Shown here: positions 26,038-39,600 of the stretch, in pieces | How positions within the stretch are numbered: the stretch's first letter is position 1 | Layout: every line of letters starts with the position of its first letter | Assembly: GCF_000150275.1 (NCBI RefSeq) | Contig: NW_002060960.1 | Span: 62,001 to 126,000, forward strand | Source: Trichoplax adhaerens | Taxonomy: Eukaryota; Placozoa; Uniplacotomia; Trichoplacea; Trichoplacidae | Direction of reading: 5' to 3' | DNA length: 64,000 nucleotides | The notes under the pieces: generated by a model | What the model was told of the DNA's origin: nothing | Databases searched by the model: none | What the model saw: the letters and a program-made list of their open reading frames with translations, nothing else | Position numbers and translations under genes: made by a program

Positions 26038-29000
26038 ATGGAATATCGATCTGGCAAGTCTGCTTTCCTTCAGGCAATAAAATCACTTTATGCAAAGGCC
26101 ATAGAAAATCATCAGGCTGGCAATCTTAACGAAGCAATATCTTGTTATACACGAATCTTGGATAAAATTCAAGTTATGTTTGTAAGAATTGCTGATTTAG
26201 ATCGACTTGAATGTGATATCTGTCTTCGCGTGAGTAGCATATATATGAAACAAAGTGAATGGACGAAAGCCGAGGAAATAATTATACAAGCACGAAAAGT
26301 AGCTGAGAAGCTGAAAGAAGAAAGAATGATTATTCGATGTTTAGAGAGACATGGTGACATAAAGCAAGTCAAAGAAGATTGGAATGGAGCATTGGCTGAC
26401 TATATAAAATCACTTGATAAGAAATTAAGTTACGTTAGCAAAGGAGATTTAGGTGTCAATCATTCTTACCTAAAGATAGCAACGATCTACTATACTCAAT
26501 GTAGATACGATGAGGCTATCTCCATGTATGAGAAATCACTCCAAATGCAATTATCAGTCCTTGGTCATGATCATCCCGACATTGCTGCCTTATATAACAA
26601 CATGGGTGCTGTATATATTAATCAGGGCAAGCACGAAAAGGCAATTTCTGTGTTTGAAAAGTCACTTAAAATTCAATTGTTAGTCCTTGGTCATGATCAT
26701 CCCGACATTGCTGCCTTATATAACAACATGGGTGCTGTATATATTAATCAGGGCAAGCACGAAAAGGCTATTTCTGTGTTTGAAAAGTCACTTAAAATTC
26801 AATTGCTAGTCCTTGGCCACAACCATTCTGATGTTGCCAAATCTTATAACAACATTGGTCTTGTCTATAAGCAACAGGCCAAATATGAACAGGCTATATC
26901 GATGTATGAGAACTCACTCAAAATTCAATTATCCGTCCTCGGTCACGACCATCAAGATGTTGCCACGTCATATAATAACTTGGGAAATGTGTATTATCAT
27001 CAAGGCAAGCATGAACTGGCTATTTCCATGTATAAGAAATCACTCAATATTCAATTGTCACTGCTAGATCACAATCATCCCGATATTGCCAAATCATATA
27101 ATAACCTAGGAAACATAAATTTTGAACAGGGAAACCATGAAGAGGCTATTTCTATGTATAACAAGTCACTCAAAATTCGATTATTAATTTTGAATAATAA
27201 TCATCCTGATGTTGCTCAATCCTATAACAATCTAGGAAGTGTGTATTCAAATCAGAGCAAGTATGAAGAAGCTATTTTAATGTTTAAGAAATCACTTAAA
27301 ATTCAATTGTCAATTTTAGGCCACGATCATCTTAATGTTGCCCAACTATATAGCAACTTAGGATCTGTATATAGAAAACAGGGCAAGTATGAAGAATCTA
27401 TTTCCATATATAATAAGTCCCTTGAAATTAAATTATCGGCCTTTGGTCACAATCATCCCGATGTTGCTTCATCTTATAGTAAACTGGGAAATGTGTATGC
27501 GGATCAGGGCAAATATGATGAGGCTATTTCTTTGTATGAAAAATCACTCCAAATTCAAATATCAGCTCTTGATCATAAGCATCCTGATATTGCTGTATCT
27601 TATAATAATATGGGAGCGGTGTATATTGATCAGTGCAAGCGTGAGGAAGCTATTCGTATGTATAAGAAGTCATTAGAAATTCAATTATCAATCCTTGGCC
27701 ATAATCACCCCGACGTTGCTAAGTTATATAGCAACATTGGTCTTGCGTATATGCATCAAGGAAAGCATAACGAGGCTATCGCAATGTATGAGAAGTCACT
27801 TAAAATTCGAATGTCTGTCCTTGATTGCAATCATCCCGATGTTGCCCAATCCTACGATAATATGGGAGACGTATATTCTAATCAAAACAAATATGAAGAG
27901 GCTATTTCCTTGTATAACAAGTCTCTCGACATTAAATTATCAGTCCTTGATCACAGTCATCCCGATATCGCTATATCATATAGCAATATAGCTAATATAT
28001 ACTACAATCAAAGTAAACATGAAGAAGCTATTCGTATGTATGAGAAATCACTTAAAATTCAGTTGTCAGCTGTTGGTTACGATCATCCCGACGTTGCTAA
28101 ATTATATAACAATATGGGAGCTATCTATAATGATCAAAGCAAGCATGAAGAGGCGATTGCTATGTTTAAGAAATCACTCAAAACTCAATTATCGGCTCTT
28201 GGTCACGAGCATTCCGATGTTGCTACGTCATATAATAATCTAGGAAATGTGTATGCTGATCAAGGCAGATATGGAGATGCAATTTCCATGTATGAGAAGT
28301 CACTCAAAATTCAATTATCGATCCTTGATTTGGATCATCCTGATATTGCCACATCATATAACAATCTTGGAAATGCATATGCTGATCAGGCTAAGTATAG
28401 AGAGGCTATTCGTATGTATGAAAAGGGAATCAAAATTCAATTATCAATCTTTGGCGAAAAGCATTCCAATGTTGCCAAATCATATAACAACATGGGAGCT
28501 GCGTATAGTAATCAGGGCAAGTATGATGAGGCTATTTTTATGTATGAGAAATCACTTAAAATTAAACTCTCAATCCTTGGTCACAACCATCCCGATGTTG
28601 CGAAGTCATATAACAATATGGGAGCTGTGTATAATAAGCAAGGCAAGCATAAAGAGGCTACTTCTATGTATGAGAAATCACTCGAAGTTCAATTATCAAT
28701 CCTTGATCACAATCATCCCGATATTGCTGCATCATATTACAATATGGGAGCTGCTTATTTCGATCAGAGCAAGCATGAAGAGGCTATTCAAATGTATAAG
28801 AAATCACTTAAAATCGAATTGTCGGTTCTTGATGACGATCATCCCGATCTTGCTAAATCATTTCACAGTCTAGGAAGTATATGCCATAATCGAGGCAAGT
28901 ATGAGGAAGCTATATCGATGTTTAAAAAGGCTCTTAAAATTCAACTATCGATCTTCAATCACAATCATCCTGATGTGGCTTCGATATATAACAATATGGG

Positions 29001-29970
29001 AGTTGCGTATAATTGCCAGGAAAAACACGATGAGGCTATTTCTATGTTTAAAAAAACTCTCAAAATTCAATTATCAGCACTTGATCACAATCATCCTGAT
29101 GTCGCTAGCTCATATAGCAATCTAGGAAACGTATATTTCGATCAAGGCAAGCTTGAAGAAGCTACTGCTATGTATAATAAATCACTAAAAATTCAATTGT
29201 CAGTTCTTGATCACAATCATCCCAATGTTGCTCAATCATACTATAATCTAGGAAATATATATAATAATCAAGGAAAGCAAGATCAGGCTATTTCTATGTA
29301 TCAGAAGTCCCTCAACATTCGATTATCAGTCCCTAGTCTCAACCAAGCAGATGTTGCTCAGACATATAATGGCATAGGAGCTGCATATAATAATCTAGGC
29401 AAGCATGAAGAGGCAATTTCCATGTACAAAAAATCGCTCAAAATTCAATTATCAGTCCTTGGTGATAGTCATCCTGATGTCGCTACTTCATATAGTAATA
29501 TAGGAGCTGTCTATTTTCATCAGGAAAAACTTGAACAAGCTATTTCTATCTACGATAAGGCGCTCAAAATTCGATTATCAGTTCTTGGTCAAAATCATCC
29601 TCGTACTGCTAAATCTTATAACGATATAGGAGCAGTGTATTTCGCTCAAAGAAAACATGATGAGTCTATTGCTATGTACGAGAAATCACTAAAAATTCAG
29701 CTTTTAGTCCTTGATCATAGTCATCCGGACGTTGGCATATCTTATAGTAACCTCGGCGCTGTTTACTTTGAACAAAACAAGCATGAAGAGGCTATTCGAA
29801 TGTACGAGAAATCGCTTAAAATTCAATTATGTACTTTTGATGACAATCATCCTCAGATTCTGATGCTCTATTATAAGATGGGAAAGGTGTATGAAAAGCA
29901 GAATAAGCAAGAACAAGCTCAATCTATGTATCAAAAATCATCTAAAATGCTCTTATCGTCATCATCTTGA
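26038..29970 (+). CDS. Intronless protein of 28 tandem 42-residue TPR units
   Basis: A 1,310-residue open frame in one exon, unlike every other gene here. Residues 1 to about 140 are an irregular helical, TPR-like N-terminus (AISCYTRIL, AEEIIIQARKVAEK). From there to the end run 28 units of 42 residues, close to the form HPDVAKSYNNMGAVYxxQ, then GKYEEAISMYEKSLKIQLS. This is the kinesin-light-chain / nephrocystin-3 type of TPR, a helical superhelix that binds peptides or proteins. There is no signal peptide, membrane segment, NB-ARC, caspase, CHAT or kinase domain, so it is a stand-alone repeat scaffold, probably cytosolic. Every unit keeps its 42-residue length. Many unit positions (for example SYNN-G and EEAI-MY-KSLKI) barely vary, as expected of an array kept alike by duplication or gene conversion. 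ATG 26038 is the first Met of the frame. Ligand and function are unknown. The missing introns could reflect retroposition, horizontal origin or simple array growth. Confidence 0.9.
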   Translation: MEYRSGKSAFLQAIKSLYAKAIENHQAGNLNEAISCYTRILDKIQVMFVRIADLDRLECDICLRVSSIYMKQSEWTKAEEIIIQARKVAEKLKEERMIIRCLERHGDIKQVKEDWNGALADYIKSLDKKLSYVSKGDLGVNHSYLKIATIYYTQCRYDEAISMYEKSLQMQLSVLGHDHPDIAALYNNMGAVYINQGKHEKAISVFEKSLKIQLLVLGHDHPDIAALYNNMGAVYINQGKHEKAISVFEKSLKIQLLVLGHNHSDVAKSYNNIGLVYKQQAKYEQAISMYENSLKIQLSVLGHDHQDVATSYNNLGNVYYHQGKHELAISMYKKSLNIQLSLLDHNHPDIAKSYNNLGNINFEQGNHEEAISMYNKSLKIRLLILNNNHPDVAQSYNNLGSVYSNQSKYEEAILMFKKSLKIQLSILGHDHLNVAQLYSNLGSVYRKQGKYEESISIYNKSLEIKLSAFGHNHPDVASSYSKLGNVYADQGKYDEAISLYEKSLQIQISALDHKHPDIAVSYNNMGAVYIDQCKREEAIRMYKKSLEIQLSILGHNHPDVAKLYSNIGLAYMHQGKHNEAIAMYEKSLKIRMSVLDCNHPDVAQSYDNMGDVYSNQNKYEEAISLYNKSLDIKLSVLDHSHPDIAISYSNIANIYYNQSKHEEAIRMYEKSLKIQLSAVGYDHPDVAKLYNNMGAIYNDQSKHEEAIAMFKKSLKTQLSALGHEHSDVATSYNNLGNVYADQGRYGDAISMYEKSLKIQLSILDLDHPDIATSYNNLGNAYADQAKYREAIRMYEKGIKIQLSIFGEKHSNVAKSYNNMGAAYSNQGKYDEAIFMYEKSLKIKLSILGHNHPDVAKSYNNMGAVYNKQGKHKEATSMYEKSLEVQLSILDHNHPDIAASYYNMGAAYFDQSKHEEAIQMYKKSLKIELSVLDDDHPDLAKSFHSLGSICHNRGKYEEAISMFKKALKIQLSIFNHNHPDVASIYNNMGVAYNCQEKHDEAISMFKKTLKIQLSALDHNHPDVASSYSNLGNVYFDQGKLEEATAMYNKSLKIQLSVLDHNHPNVAQSYYNLGNIYNNQGKQDQAISMYQKSLNIRLSVPSLNQADVAQTYNGIGAAYNNLGKHEEAISMYKKSLKIQLSVLGDSHPDVATSYSNIGAVYFHQEKLEQAISIYDKALKIRLSVLGQNHPRTAKSYNDIGAVYFAQRKHDESIAMYEKSLKIQLLVLDHSHPDVGISYSNLGAVYFEQNKHEEAIRMYEKSLKIQLCTFDDNHPQILMLYYKMGKVYEKQNKQEQAQSMYQKSSKMLLSSSS
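26572..26823 (+). repeat. Recent 126-bp duplication of one TPR unit
   Basis: Units 26572-26697 and 26698-26823 differ by only about seven bases in 126, clustered at the 3' end. Their proteins differ by one residue (HD versus HN at the unit end). All other neighbouring units differ at many positions. This is the youngest expansion visible in the array. Confidence 0.85.
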
Positions 29971-32900
29971 TACTAATCAGGCATACAGACTTCATAATAT
30001 GGGCATTCTGGTCAATTACTAGAGAACCTTAATATTGGACATAAGGCTGAAGATTCTCTTAGTACAGAATATATCGGGAAATATTTAAATATTAATTATT
30101 TTCTTCCGTCACAATCATTATGTTTTCCTATCATGAATCATATAATACTGTCGTTTATGTCAATATATTCAAGTATATTTCCACAAGAATATTCGATGAA
30201 TGCTCTCGAGCACTGATCGGTATCAATTTATATAATATGCTCAGTATATCATATGGTGCTTACTTCAGATTACTTACTGTTACACTGTGAACATGCGATA
30301 TTCCTGTAACTAGCTGAAATTACTACGAGATGGCTAGTTAATATAGCTAAGAAGCATACGAATATGTACTACTTTGAAATATCGGAAAACATAGATGTCA
30401 CAAAACAGCTTTGCAACAAGATAACGCAATATACGATCAATAAGTCAATTCCTTGAACCACGTATCAAGGAACGATATCTGCACTATCACAAACACTTTT
30501 GCTCTACTAGCAGACTACACAAAGACTTAAACGCCTCGTATTTTACGTTAAACACTAAGTTGGACAATTCTTCTTTATTTCACGATATTCTGCATTTATA
30601 TACTATTCCTCAATAGTTCATGAGTCATAGTTAATACAATGAACATTAGAATCATTTACTGAATTAGATATTAATTTTAGCTACTGCTCCCTTAATGCAG
30701 ACAACAGTATTTACGAACATAGACATATAATGACTAATACAGAATAGTCAGATTACGATATGTCCTATCACGGAACATTTCCATGATAATTTACAGTCTA
30801 CCATAAGTAAATTACAATCACAATGATTCGAACTGTAAGCAGATGATTTGCATTCCCTATTATAACTATTAATTTCAGTATGTGTATAAGTGTCACTGTC
30901 ATAAAAAGTCAGTGCTATATTAAAACACAGTATATCCAAATTAGAAGTTAACTAAATAAGGATAGTCTAACAGAATTATCCTAACATAGTTATTTCTACT
31001 GTAATACAGTATTTAACACTGTAACAATAGAATATAATTTTGTACACTTGAGCTTTTATCACGGAATGTTGCATTATTTCTTCACTATAAGACAAAGATA
31101 TGTAATCTAAATGCTTGATAGGAGTAAATCCTAGATATTGCAAAATTAGCAAGTAATCTTGTGTAGTCATTTTTACCGTTATTACTTTCATCATTAAATT
31201 CTTGCTTCGGGTTAATGTTATTTCAAGCTTATTGGAGAATTATCTCAATTTGTTTAAAGTACTGTTTCAATCAACTTTCTAATATCCAACATGACTCAAA
31301 ATAGCTATCTTATATTTTCAGGTTTACATAAAATTTTATCGCAGTTGCATTGATGATTGAAGCACAACACCAAATTACAATAATTTTAACAATAAACTTA
31401 TAAAATTACTTAAATGAATGATAGAAAAGATAGACATACTGCCTTAACCAGCCGAACTACTGAAAAATAAATAAGAATAACCCATTATTAAGGAATACAA
31501 ATCCTACTTCTTACTAGCCTATCTTTGGAATTTCTTTAAACCATCAACTACTAGACTATTGCTCTTTCGCATTACATCATCCTCATTTGCTATGTAAAGC
31601 AGTTAGTAATATCAAACTAATCAAATATTATTCTAAAATATACTAAAATTAAGTCAGTAATTGAGATGCTTGTAGCGAGAATAATTTACTCGATCTTTTC
31701 TGCCAATCCTCAATAATAATAATTAAGTGCTACTTTACTTTGGGGTTGACTATTGGCGTGTATGCTAATTTTCTTTATTCAAATTGTTAAGGAGGAAGAA
31801 AATGACAAAGTGAACTTAAATAGTGCAAGGAATGTATTGAAAATGAAATTTAGTCTTTACTGTTGCAGAAAATATCTAGCAGATTATGCCTAAGCAGTCA
31901 GTATTCAAGTGATTTAAGCTAATTTGTGAAGTAAAAAACAGCAGGTTACATGTATGTCTACAATTAATGGCGCAATTGTAGCCTAACAGCTGCATGTGAG
32001 AAGTGATAAATTTGCAGAAAGCTGCTAAGCGAAATGATTAGTAAAGGTTTTACTATTGGAAACGTTGCTATTTTATCAACGAAAGATAGATGTCACTAGT
32101 TAATAAAGCAGTAACCTATCCGGCTTAGCACAAGGCAAATATCATCTCAAAAGCATATCAAGGATTCTTGACTGACGTAAAATAAGTAATTATCGATAAC
32201 AATTTACTAGATAGCCTAAGTGCAGCCTAATTTTTATCAGATAGTGTTGGTAAAGAACTGAACTTTTGAACTCTAAATTGTAAAAGTAGCTTAAGATGAC
32301 TCTTTATTTCCTAATGATGGCAATAGTACTGGAATGTAGTTTCTCTAATCCTCCTTCTTTAACTTGAAATGCTGATTTAGAATTCTGAAAGAAAATAGAT
32401 TATTCCAGTGTCAATCTATTGCTTAATTTGCTCCCGAGCTGTATGAAATTAAAATTTTAGAATTCATGAATATAGACAGTTTAAAAATTAGTTACAGCAA
32501 AGAATCCACGATCTCAGTTAAAACGATTTTTACATGAATAATTTAATCCAATGTCGTCTGCTATTAAAAAAATAGGTTATAGCTATTAAAACTACCGCAA
32601 AAGGTAATAAATTGTACTTCAAATCAAACTGATTCATAATGCAAGTTTTCAAGGTTACAATTTTACTCTCTGCTTCATTTTGATTCTACAAATTCTCTCT
32701 ATTTTACATCGTCAATAGTAAGTTCAATTTTGAGTCTAATTTTTCATATTTACTCTCTAAATCGGCCGTTTAGTTAAAATTGCATACTTTTGCTACGTGA
32801 ATGTAGCTTAAAAGGTCATAATATATACTGCAATTCAGAGTGGTCCTTATTCGAAATCTCCAAAGTTGCAATTTTGCTCATTGCTTCATTTTAAATCTCC

Positions 32901-33637
32901 ACATTCTCAATTTCATATCGTCGATTTTAAGGTCGATGTAAATGCTAATTCCTTCATATTTACTCACTGAGTCAGCTGTTTAGTTGAAATTTTCATGCTT
33001 TCGCTACATGTATCGACCTCTAACATCACTGCCTGATTTTTTTCTTAGTTTGAGTTTTTGGATCTAATAAAGGATTATATAACAATTTCTTTTTTAGACT
33101 AATACATTTTCTGATTCTATTATTCTGCAGCAGCTAATACAAGTAATAACGCTTGAGTATCCAAGTAGCTAAAACGATTAACCGAAGAATACGAATCTAT
33201 TCAATATATAATTTAGTAATTTCATACTTACTAGGTTTGCCATTTCAGTTCCTTTGCCAGTCTGAATCCAAAATTAATAATTTCAAGAATTAAAATTGAA
33301 TTACTTAGTCTAATTCGTGTGGTAATGAAAGTTAATGTCGAGGTATATATGAAATTTTAAATCAAGCTGTTTCGGTCCATAGTACTGAATGACGTTAATA
33401 TATGATTATCATAAGCGCTAGTGTTTAAATAAAGCCACATTATACCTCCCCTTTTAGGCGCTTGCTAATCATCGTCCATGTTCTAGTAGATAATTTGAGG
33501 AGTAAAGATGCGTTAAAAATGAAATTATAAAATTTCTTATTTTCTAAATCATTTATAATTGATTGTAGATGCTATAATAATAGTATTAAACTCTTCACAT
33601 TTCGAGATAGCCAACACTATTTTATGGCTAATTACGT
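29971..33637. other. Intergenic spacer between the TPR gene and NOS
   Basis: About 3.7 kb holding the 3' ends of two convergent genes. No exon is supported. A diverged direct duplication lies at 32653-33010. The short open frames on the minus strand at 30748-31194 show no recognisable motif and no splice partners. Confidence 0.45.
32653..33010. repeat. Diverged tandem duplication, period about 211 bp
   Basis: Two copies share ACAATTTTACTC-CTGCTTCATTTT, TTTCATAT-TACTC, CG-CTGTTTAGTT-AAATT and CTT-CGCTAC, at about 32653-32806 and 32866-33010. It is non-coding and of unknown origin. Confidence 0.55.
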
Positions 33638-36600
33638 TTACCTTTGTGAAGCACGACGATTTTTTTCTGTTACTTCTGCTGTTCGTAAGGTTAGACCAAA
33701 AATATCCTCATGGTATCTGCCATTTTTCTAGACCACGACAGTCATATGAGGTAAAGATGGAATTTATACCGATTCATTGGTGGATCCATTTCAATTGTAT
33801 TCCCTTACCTTCAAGTTTTTGGTCATTTCGAGAGCATCTTCTTGGCTAAATTGCCCATAATCAATGAGTATATTCTGTAATTTATTATTCAGTAGCCAAA
33901 TTTCTTGAGATGCTTCATTAATCATATTTACGGATTCATAATTCGTACATGGAAAGTAAAATCAATTTGATCAAACCTGAATTGCTCTTGTTACACCTGC
34001 TGCCATAGATACATCACCACATACGTAAATATGCCCGTCGTCGTCTAAAAGCATTGCGAGCACCTCATTACCATTTTGGCTCAGTATGTCTTGCACATAT
34101 TGCTACATAAATGGAAAAAAAGCTTATGTAAGCAAGGTTAATAAATGCTAATAACTAACCGTAAGAAAGTAAGTATCTTAAAGATGGCTAGATGCGCGTA
34201 TTTTTAACCTTTGGTTCGTCTGGCGCCCTTGAGTAAGCTTTATAAACTTCTTTGATGACCTTTTTATTCACGCAATCCTCCAATTCTTCCCTATAAATGT
34301 CATCCTTTACCGGTGTTCTGCACCCAAAGTATAAAACCATGTCACCAAAGTTATTTGAAGAATTGTCCTCTTCTTTTTGGGCATCACTACCAGCAGTAGC
34401 TGCTTTGCACTCTAAAAATTATAAAAAAATACTGCATGTCAACGAGCTAGGAAGATGATGCCAGCAATTTCTGTTATTGGAATAGTAATCTATATTTTCT
34501 TATTTGCAAGTTTAAATCATCTATTTGGATAAGATATCGCATACCATATGCTATTAGTTAAGCACTTGATAAGTTACCACTGCTAGCACAATAAATATGC
34601 AAAAGTTGATAGTAAAATACCTATGGCTCTCTGTTGCCAAAAGCTTCTAAAAGGAGCTATTCCTGTTCCAGGGCCAACCATAATGATCGGTATCGAGTTA
34701 TTAGATGGCATCTGGAAGCTTGGAGCTCTGTCATACGATTATTTAGTACATTAGAAAGTAAAGCAAAATTAGCAAATACCAATCAAATCATCGAAATTTA
34801 AACTGTGTTACAGATTTTCATGTTAAAAATCATAGAAACGTAGAAATTTATGATCGCGTGTAGTTCATCTAATACTTCTAAAGTATATAGAAGGATTCTT
34901 AATCTAAAAGCTTTAAAAACCTGACTAATTTTGTTAGAGCCCAACTCAATGACTACTTCTTTAATTTATAAGAAATATACGTATATAACTCTCTAGCAGC
35001 ATCAAATTCAGTACTACCTGCTGAGCTGTAAGTTGTCAGCTATTTTTGATAAATAATATAAAATATATTAATTAACATCAAATGTATTTTAAGTAATTAT
35101 AGCGTAGTATAATTATACTATTGGCAATTGGGTGTCAGGGTACGAAGCATCGTGAAGACTAAATGAGTAAATTCAGTGTTTAACATTTATATATAGAGGT
35201 AACTAATAATAACTTATAGTAAGAAGTACGGTAGTTATTATTTTGTTACAGTAAATTACGCTGTACTGTAGTAAGAGTTCTCATAAGGTAACTAATATTC
35301 ATTGCTTATCGTGTTATGTCTTGTAACACTTGTGATTAATATCTGGAAGACATTCATAATTTAGCTATCCAATACGAACAAAATTTCATCTACTGTTATG
35401 ACTCATACATGATAGCAGCTGCCGAAAGGTATTTAAGTTCGGCAGATAGTTGAATAAAGAAGAGTTCTATAGTTGTTTAACGTAGAAGCAAAGGTGTCTA
35501 AACTCTTGTGAGATAGTTAAGAGATACTAAATCTCGAAGACTAGTAACTTAGAGATTTGCTTTGCGTTATCTTTGTCATGAAACTGGTTTGTAACTAGGG
35601 GTAAGTTTCAAAATCCTCTTAAAATATTTGCAAGATTTGGCAGTACGTCACTTGGGTATTATTATTATAAACTTTGATAATATTTATTTATAATAGTATA
35701 TAATTGCGCTAGCTCATAAAAACCTCCTTAGAACTCGAAGATAGGAGAATGCATAATCTAAGTAAAAATTTCCTTACGCTTTAGTGAAACAGTGGATAGT
35801 TGCTCCTTCTTTTAAGGAATTAAGCCAATTAGAGCAAACACCGCGGCACAGCTTCCCTGATTTAGTATAATACTGTACCACTCCAACTGTAATATGGATC
35901 TCATTAGGAAACATGGCCATAGATGAGGATATCGAATAGTATCTCTAAAAAAGTAAAGAAATTTTCCGTTTACAATCCATAAATACATATGAATTATGCT
36001 GCAATTAGACAGCCCCATCTATATTATGTACTTGTTTTAATCGCGGTAATTTCGACAGCAATAGAGTAGATTGTATTTGAAGAGATGGAAACTTATCGAT
36101 CACATCCAATATGTTAGGATTTTCGTAAAATTTCCAGTCTTCATATTCATCTTGTCCCTAATATTGAAGCATTTAGACTTATTCTATGCTAACTTAAAAT
36201 CTTAAAAATATAACGTTACTGTGCATCGCAACAAAGACAATCAATATTCTATCACTATCACTTAGTGTTACTTATAATAGTACCTTTGCTAACTCTTCTA
36301 GATGGCTCTTTTCTTTTTCATCCTTGGCCTAGAAATGATAGAAAATCATCATAAAGTCTATCTACAGCATGATATATGGAGTTCAACCGTGCATTGCCAA
36401 TTCTTAGCCAGATTTATTTCAACTATATGAGTTTATAAATTATACATTAACAATCTCCGCCTTAACGCAGTCTTACCTGATTGACCAAATATTGCAGAAA
36501 TTGTGGTGTAGGAGGTGTTGATATATCGACAAATCGAGAAAATGCTTCTCTTAACGTAAAAATAGGTGGTATATGGTTATCAACCGTCCAATTTTTTTCT

Positions 36601-39600
36601 AATCGATACGAAAACAAAATTTTAATCAATTATGATAAAAATTGGGGACAAGTATGAGTTTGACAGCAAGTATTAATAAGGAGCATGTAAGTCAGGTTAT
36701 TTAAGACCGTTATTTAGATATTCCATTTGAATAGGTGTATCTGGCGACTGTCCATCTGTTAGTTTAGTTAATAAAGCATCCACTATTTCCGGATCATTGC
36801 CTGGAAATATAGACAAATGATCGCCAGCAGCATAGTTCAAGCTAGAATTGTTGCCCTTATCCAACTTAACGAGAATCGTGTAATGCCTTTATAATATAAC
36901 AAAAAATTCCTAATGAATTTTTATAATTTATCTACAAAAACTAAATATAGCAGGAAATAAAAGTATACAAGAAAAAATTCAAAATTCAAAATAATTAAAA
37001 TTAGGATAAAATACTATTTCTTTCTTAGCATCGTATTATCTTACGGATCGAATAGTAATTTCAACCACTATTAGGCATTAATTATATCTCAGCTATCGTT
37101 GAAGGTACTATAACTTACAAAGAAGTGGTGGATTGTAAGCTTGTAACGGAAATAACTGTTGCTGATTGAATCTTCTTTGAATGAATTTTGGACAGAGCTA
37201 ATTCAATATATCAAATTTGTAATGATAGCAGGTAAGCTACACATTTTCGATGAGTTAAGCGTCGCCATATGTATGCATAAAATTACGACTAGCGATCATT
37301 TTACTAACTGATGTAAGATCGAAATTAAACGCTATATTACCTTCAATAAGCGGCTTGATGGGTTTCTTTTCTTTATGCACAAGACGATAATTACTCTCTG
37401 ACCAAGCTGGTACGGTTGTTAATAATGTATTAGTTGTCTTAAAATCGCTATTGAGATCGATTGAAAATGTATTGCAGGCAGTCTAATCAATTAATAAAGA
37501 CATTTCGTTAAAAAATGGATCAATCTTGAGACAATTTCTTAATTTTTCTTATCAGATATTGAAGAGAATCAATTCATTATGAACTTAGTAAATAAACTAC
37601 ACATACACGCAAAGCATTATCAGCCCATATCTTAAATGATTCCTCTTGTCCGCAGAGTTCATCCCCTTCACCAAGAGGACAAATTCTTTCGGCTCCCATT
37701 TTGTGCAATGAAGCATCAATAAAACGGCCGAAAGCACAAAAATTATCTCCATATACTCTGGAGCCTAAAGCGAATACGGAATATCTGCATAATAAAAAGT
37801 CAAATAAATTCTAAGACCTTTTCAAAAGTATAGAATTGGCTAACATAGAAGCTTCGATAGCAACAACAAACAAGATAGATAAATTTATGCCACAGTTACG
37901 AAGAGGCATACTATTATTGGTGTTATTTATCGCTGTTAGGGTACATGAAACCAGTTATTATTACAAATGCAATGATTATACATAATTAAATTAAAATATA
38001 GCTTATTTTCAAAGAAATGTTAACTATTTTAAATACGATTTACATTTCTATTTTCATATTTTTTATCGTACAGTATTGCAATAGTAAACCTAGATCACAG
38101 CAGTTTTACAGCGCAAAGCCAAAATAATCTTACTTAACATTGAGAATTCTTGTACCATAGTCATTTAAAGCATTGTAGTCTTCCCTACAACAATTAATAT
38201 TATCAGTCCTTCAGATATTTTCATTCAAAATGCTGTCTTTCGCTATATTAAAATATCAGTGTTTATTCTAAGCAAATAGAACTCTTCAGCTCTTATCGGT
38301 ATATTAACTGCAAAAATATAGTAAAATATACTAACTCTTGATTTTGTACATGGTATGAATGTAAGCGATGGCGAAGATGTTTATCGAATTCCTAATTTAA
38401 AACATACAAAATATTATAACATGAAAAATAGCTATGGCATTAGTAAAGTGCAGGGATATGTTTACCTCGCCATTATGAGGTGGATCAGCGTTACCAAATG
38501 TACTGGTGACAACGAAAACAAGATTTTCGTAATCCAAATTGTTAAAGTCGTAATTCTCCAAGCAATAAATCTACCAAAAATATGGCAATACTAACCAATT
38601 TTAGGATGCCTCAAAGTTATAGAGTTTAAAATAAATTTCACAGTCGATTACATTTCAGTGAGTTTTGAGAATTGATTAGAATCAGTCCTTGATCAGAATT
38701 GGTTTTAGCAAAAACAGGTAAGCTATGAGTAATGTTTATTAATTTAACCTTTGCATCGAAAGCCAAGTCTAGTAGCTTTTTCAGCATTTTACCATATCTT
38801 TCTGATGTGCCTGTCTCCGTTGAATACAAAATGGTTGCTTTGATTCGCTTGGCAAGGGCTTTAGCCATGAGCTCTGTCGATAAACGCACCATCCTTCATT
38901 ACGCCATAAATAAAAAATCATTTTTCGATGAATAGCGTAATCAAGTCAAATAATGAAATAGTTTGAAATCAAATTTTAGCCATCTATCACATTTCGATAA
39001 ATAGCGTAACTAGGTCAAATAATCAAACAACAAGAAAATTAAATTTAGCCTTATATGTTCAATTAAAAGTGTAATTTTAGATCTTTAGTTTAATAGCAAT
39101 TGCGTTAGGAAGGAAGGATCAATTACACCACTATGTACTTTGCAATATCTTTAAATTTTCCTTCTTTGGTTTTAATTGGTGTCTTTCTGCGATGAATTTT
39201 CCATGCATCGACCTAAACAAGATATTAATTGTCTTTTATCTGGAAGGCTAAATTGCTGTTATAGTCTCCATCATTCTACGATTACTTTATGTAATATTGA
39301 TGAGACTCAAATATTCTAGTACGAACCTGATACTCTAGGCTTGGCTTAATTTTATAATTCAACATTTCCTATACAGTTCATGATCAAAATATCAGGTACA
39401 TTTAGACAGATCTAGCCTATAAATTATATACTCGTATATACTTGTACAATAATTGCTATTGGTACCATGAATTTGAGTTTGCTCAACCTGATGAAAAACT
39501 TTTGTGGCCGATCCTGATATCGGAGGAACTACCCAGACCCAATCGGCTGGACAACCACCGCGTAGTTTTTGCTATAGTAAAATAATGTAAAGCACAATTA

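Noticed and set aside
26813-29125. Several long +1-frame open stretches (up to 208 codons) within the TPR gene.
   Set aside because: They are shadows of the repeat array: the 126-base unit keeps one alternative frame open. Their products are repetitive and low-complexity in the same period.
31780-32330. Purine-rich stretch that reads protein-like in two frames with many TAA/TAG stops.
   Set aside because: Stops occur at about the rate expected by chance for this composition, and no similarity is recognised.
35812-36018. 68-codon minus-strand frame starting with MGLSNC.
   Set aside because: It is an out-of-frame shadow of the NOS FAD exon (RYYSISSS), which fits in another frame with exact phases.
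38638-38892. Minus-strand frame beginning [17 protein letters not shown] taken as a separate small protein.
   Set aside because: It is the NOS exon that carries the end of the calmodulin site and the start of the FMN domain. Residues after DAK are intron read-through.
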